59,648 nucleotides of DNA from Pseudomonadota bacterium (lineage in GTDB: Bacteria > Pseudomonadota > Alphaproteobacteria > Rhizobiales > Xanthobacteraceae): contig JAEWJH010000117.1 of assembly GCA_023386635.1 (NCBI GenBank), positions 1 to 59,648 on the forward strand, given 5' to 3'. A program made the translations under genes and the position numbers. This document shows positions 58,633 through 59,648 of the stretch, piece by piece. Position 1 is the stretch's first letter, and every line of letters begins with the position of its first letter. The notes under the pieces are model-generated. The model ran no database searches, had not been told where the DNA came from, and worked only from the letters and a program-made list of their open reading frames with translations.

Positions 58633-59648
58633 TAGTCGCACCGTCCGCAGCCGCAGCGCATTGGCGATGACGCTCACCGAGGAGAGCGCCATCGCCGCTG
58701 CGGCCAGCATCGGCGACAACGTCAGTCCCAGCACCGGATAGAGCACGCCGGCGGCGACCGGCACGCCGAACGAATTGTAGACGAACGCCAGCACCAGGTT
58801 CTGGCGGATGTTGCGCATCACCGCGCGCGACAGCGTGCGCGCGCGCACGATGCCGGTAAGGTCGCCCTTCAATAAGGTCACGCCGGCGCTTTCGATGGCG
58901 ACATCGGTGCCGGTGCCCATGGCGATGCCGACATCGGCGGCCGCCAGCGCCGGGGCATCGTTGATCCCGTCGCCGGCCATGGCGACGACGCGGCCGTCCT
59001 TGCGGTATTTCTCGACAATCGCGCTCTTGCGCTCCGGCAGCACGTCGGCCTCGACATCGCGGATGCCGAGCTTGGCTGCGACCGCGCGCGCGGTGGTGCG
59101 GTTGTCGCCGGTGAGCATGACGATGTGCAGGTCGGAGAGGGCCTTGATCGCCGCCGGCGTGCTCGTCTTGATCGGGTCGGCGACGGCGATCACGCCGGCG
59201 GCCTTGCCGTCAATGGCGAGAAACACGGCGGTTGCGCCGTCCTGCCGCAGCGCTTCGGCCTTTTCAGCGAGCGTGTCGGTAGCGATGCCGAGTTCGGTGA
59301 GATAGGCGGCGTTGCCGATGGCGACGCGCCTGCGCTCGACCATGCCGGCCGCGCCTTTGCCGGATTCGGTGTTGAAGCCGCGCACCGGCGCGATCTCCAG
59401 ATTCTTCTCTTGCGCCGCCGCGACGATCGCCGCGCCAAGCGGATGCTCGCTGCCGCGCTCGACGCCGGCGGCGAAGCGAAGCACCTCGTTTTCGTCGAAG
59501 CCTTCGGCGGGAACGACGGCGACGACCTTCGGCTTGCCTTCGGTCAGCGTGCCGGTCTTGTCGATCACCAGGGTGTCGACCTTCTCCATGCGCTCCAGCG
59601 CTTCCGCATTCCTGATCAGCACGCCCGCCTGCGCGCCGCGCCCGACGC
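58606..59648 (-). CDS. copA: Copper-exporting P-type ATPase, C-terminal part (runs off window)
   Basis: This is a P1B-1 ATPase, of which 347 codons lie in the window; the gene continues past 59648. The phosphorylation motif DKTGTLTEGKP, the histidine-proline motif GSEHPLG, the hinge GDGINDAPALA and C-terminal membrane motifs YN (AFVYNSFG) and M-x-x-S-S (AMALSSVSV) are present. The YN and MxxSS motifs define Cu(I) specificity. It exports Cu(I) from the cytoplasm. Confidence 0.92.
   Translation of the reverse strand, partial: VGRGAQAGVLIRNAEALERMEKVDTLVIDKTGTLTEGKPKVVAVVPAEGFDENEVLRFAAGVERGSEHPLGAAIVAAAQEKNLEIAPVRGFNTESGKGAAGMVERRRVAIGNAAYLTELGIATDTLAEKAEALRQDGATAVFLAIDGKAAGVIAVADPIKTSTPAAIKALSDLHIVMLTGDNRTTARAVAAKLGIRDVEADVLPERKSAIVEKYRKDGRVVAMAGDGINDAPALAAADVGIAMGTGTDVAIESAGVTLLKGDLTGIVRARTLSRAVMRNIRQNLVLAFVYNSFGVPVAAGVLYPVLGLTLSPMLAAAAMALSSVSVIANALRLRTVRLSDPDAKDA

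Overview
This is a GC-rich, densely packed chromosomal segment from an alphaproteobacterium. It most resembles the Hyphomicrobiales (Rhizobiales), near the Nitrobacteraceae/Xanthobacteraceae. The evidence is a groESL pair behind a CIRCE element, Usg, BA14K, BcsS, HdeD and DUF4189 proteins, a form II CO-dehydrogenase-like cluster, an Anbu operon, and four dispersed palindromic intergenic repeats of the kind common in these genomes. No transposase, phage gene, CRISPR array or rRNA was found. One tRNA, Leu(TAA), is present.

Layout. 1-9.3 kb holds housekeeping genes: an exported metallo-beta-lactamase-fold hydrolase, rpsD, a TerC protein converging with murI, an SH3-like secreted protein, purB with a small hydrolase, rpe, a DadA-like oxidoreductase with a VOC protein, and a KTSC protein. 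9.3-17.2 kb holds an Ntn-type P1 peptidase, ccdA, a Rap1a/Tai-like secreted protein, and a complete branched-chain amino-acid ABC operon (livH-M-G-F, a DUF6867 gene, then the binding protein). 17.3-18.3 kb holds a 52-residue Gln/Gly/Pro repeat protein and a membrane protein. 18.3-20.9 kb holds pcaB-pcaD-pcaC of the beta-ketoadipate pathway.

21-33.5 kb is dominated by a molybdenum hydroxylase locus. It contains coxG, then coxS-coxL-coxM in form II order with an AYRGAGR active-site loop, and further on a MoxR ATPase, a CoxE-type VWA protein, an XdhC protein split into two ORFs, and a MoCF/MocA-like fusion that probably makes or inserts the cytosine dinucleotide cofactor. A few unrelated genes (BA14K, an outer-membrane barrel, a membrane protein, a VOC protein) interrupt it.

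33.6-46.7 kb holds a DUF4189 protein, a TetR-controlled efflux operon (regulator, lipoprotein membrane fusion protein, ATPase, permease) with a near-perfect operator, an orphan bcsS, an AraC/MFS/GNAT set, DUF488 and DUF72 genes, an AhpD-like protein divergent from a cysteine-rich Rrf2 regulator, a DUF6498 protein, and groES-groEL. 47-54.8 kb holds usg, an SDR, a GGDEF-EAL protein, and the four-gene Anbu operon (permuted ATP-grasp, alpha-E, transglutaminase, Anbu protease). This is the best candidate for a system whose substrate is still unknown. 54.9 kb to the end holds a CinA/MoaB-like protein with gpt, tRNA-Leu, hdeD, two secreted proteins, a 52-residue membrane protein, and the C-terminal part of a copper P-type ATPase that runs off the window.

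Functions are assigned from recognisable motifs and family resemblance read by eye. No database search was run.
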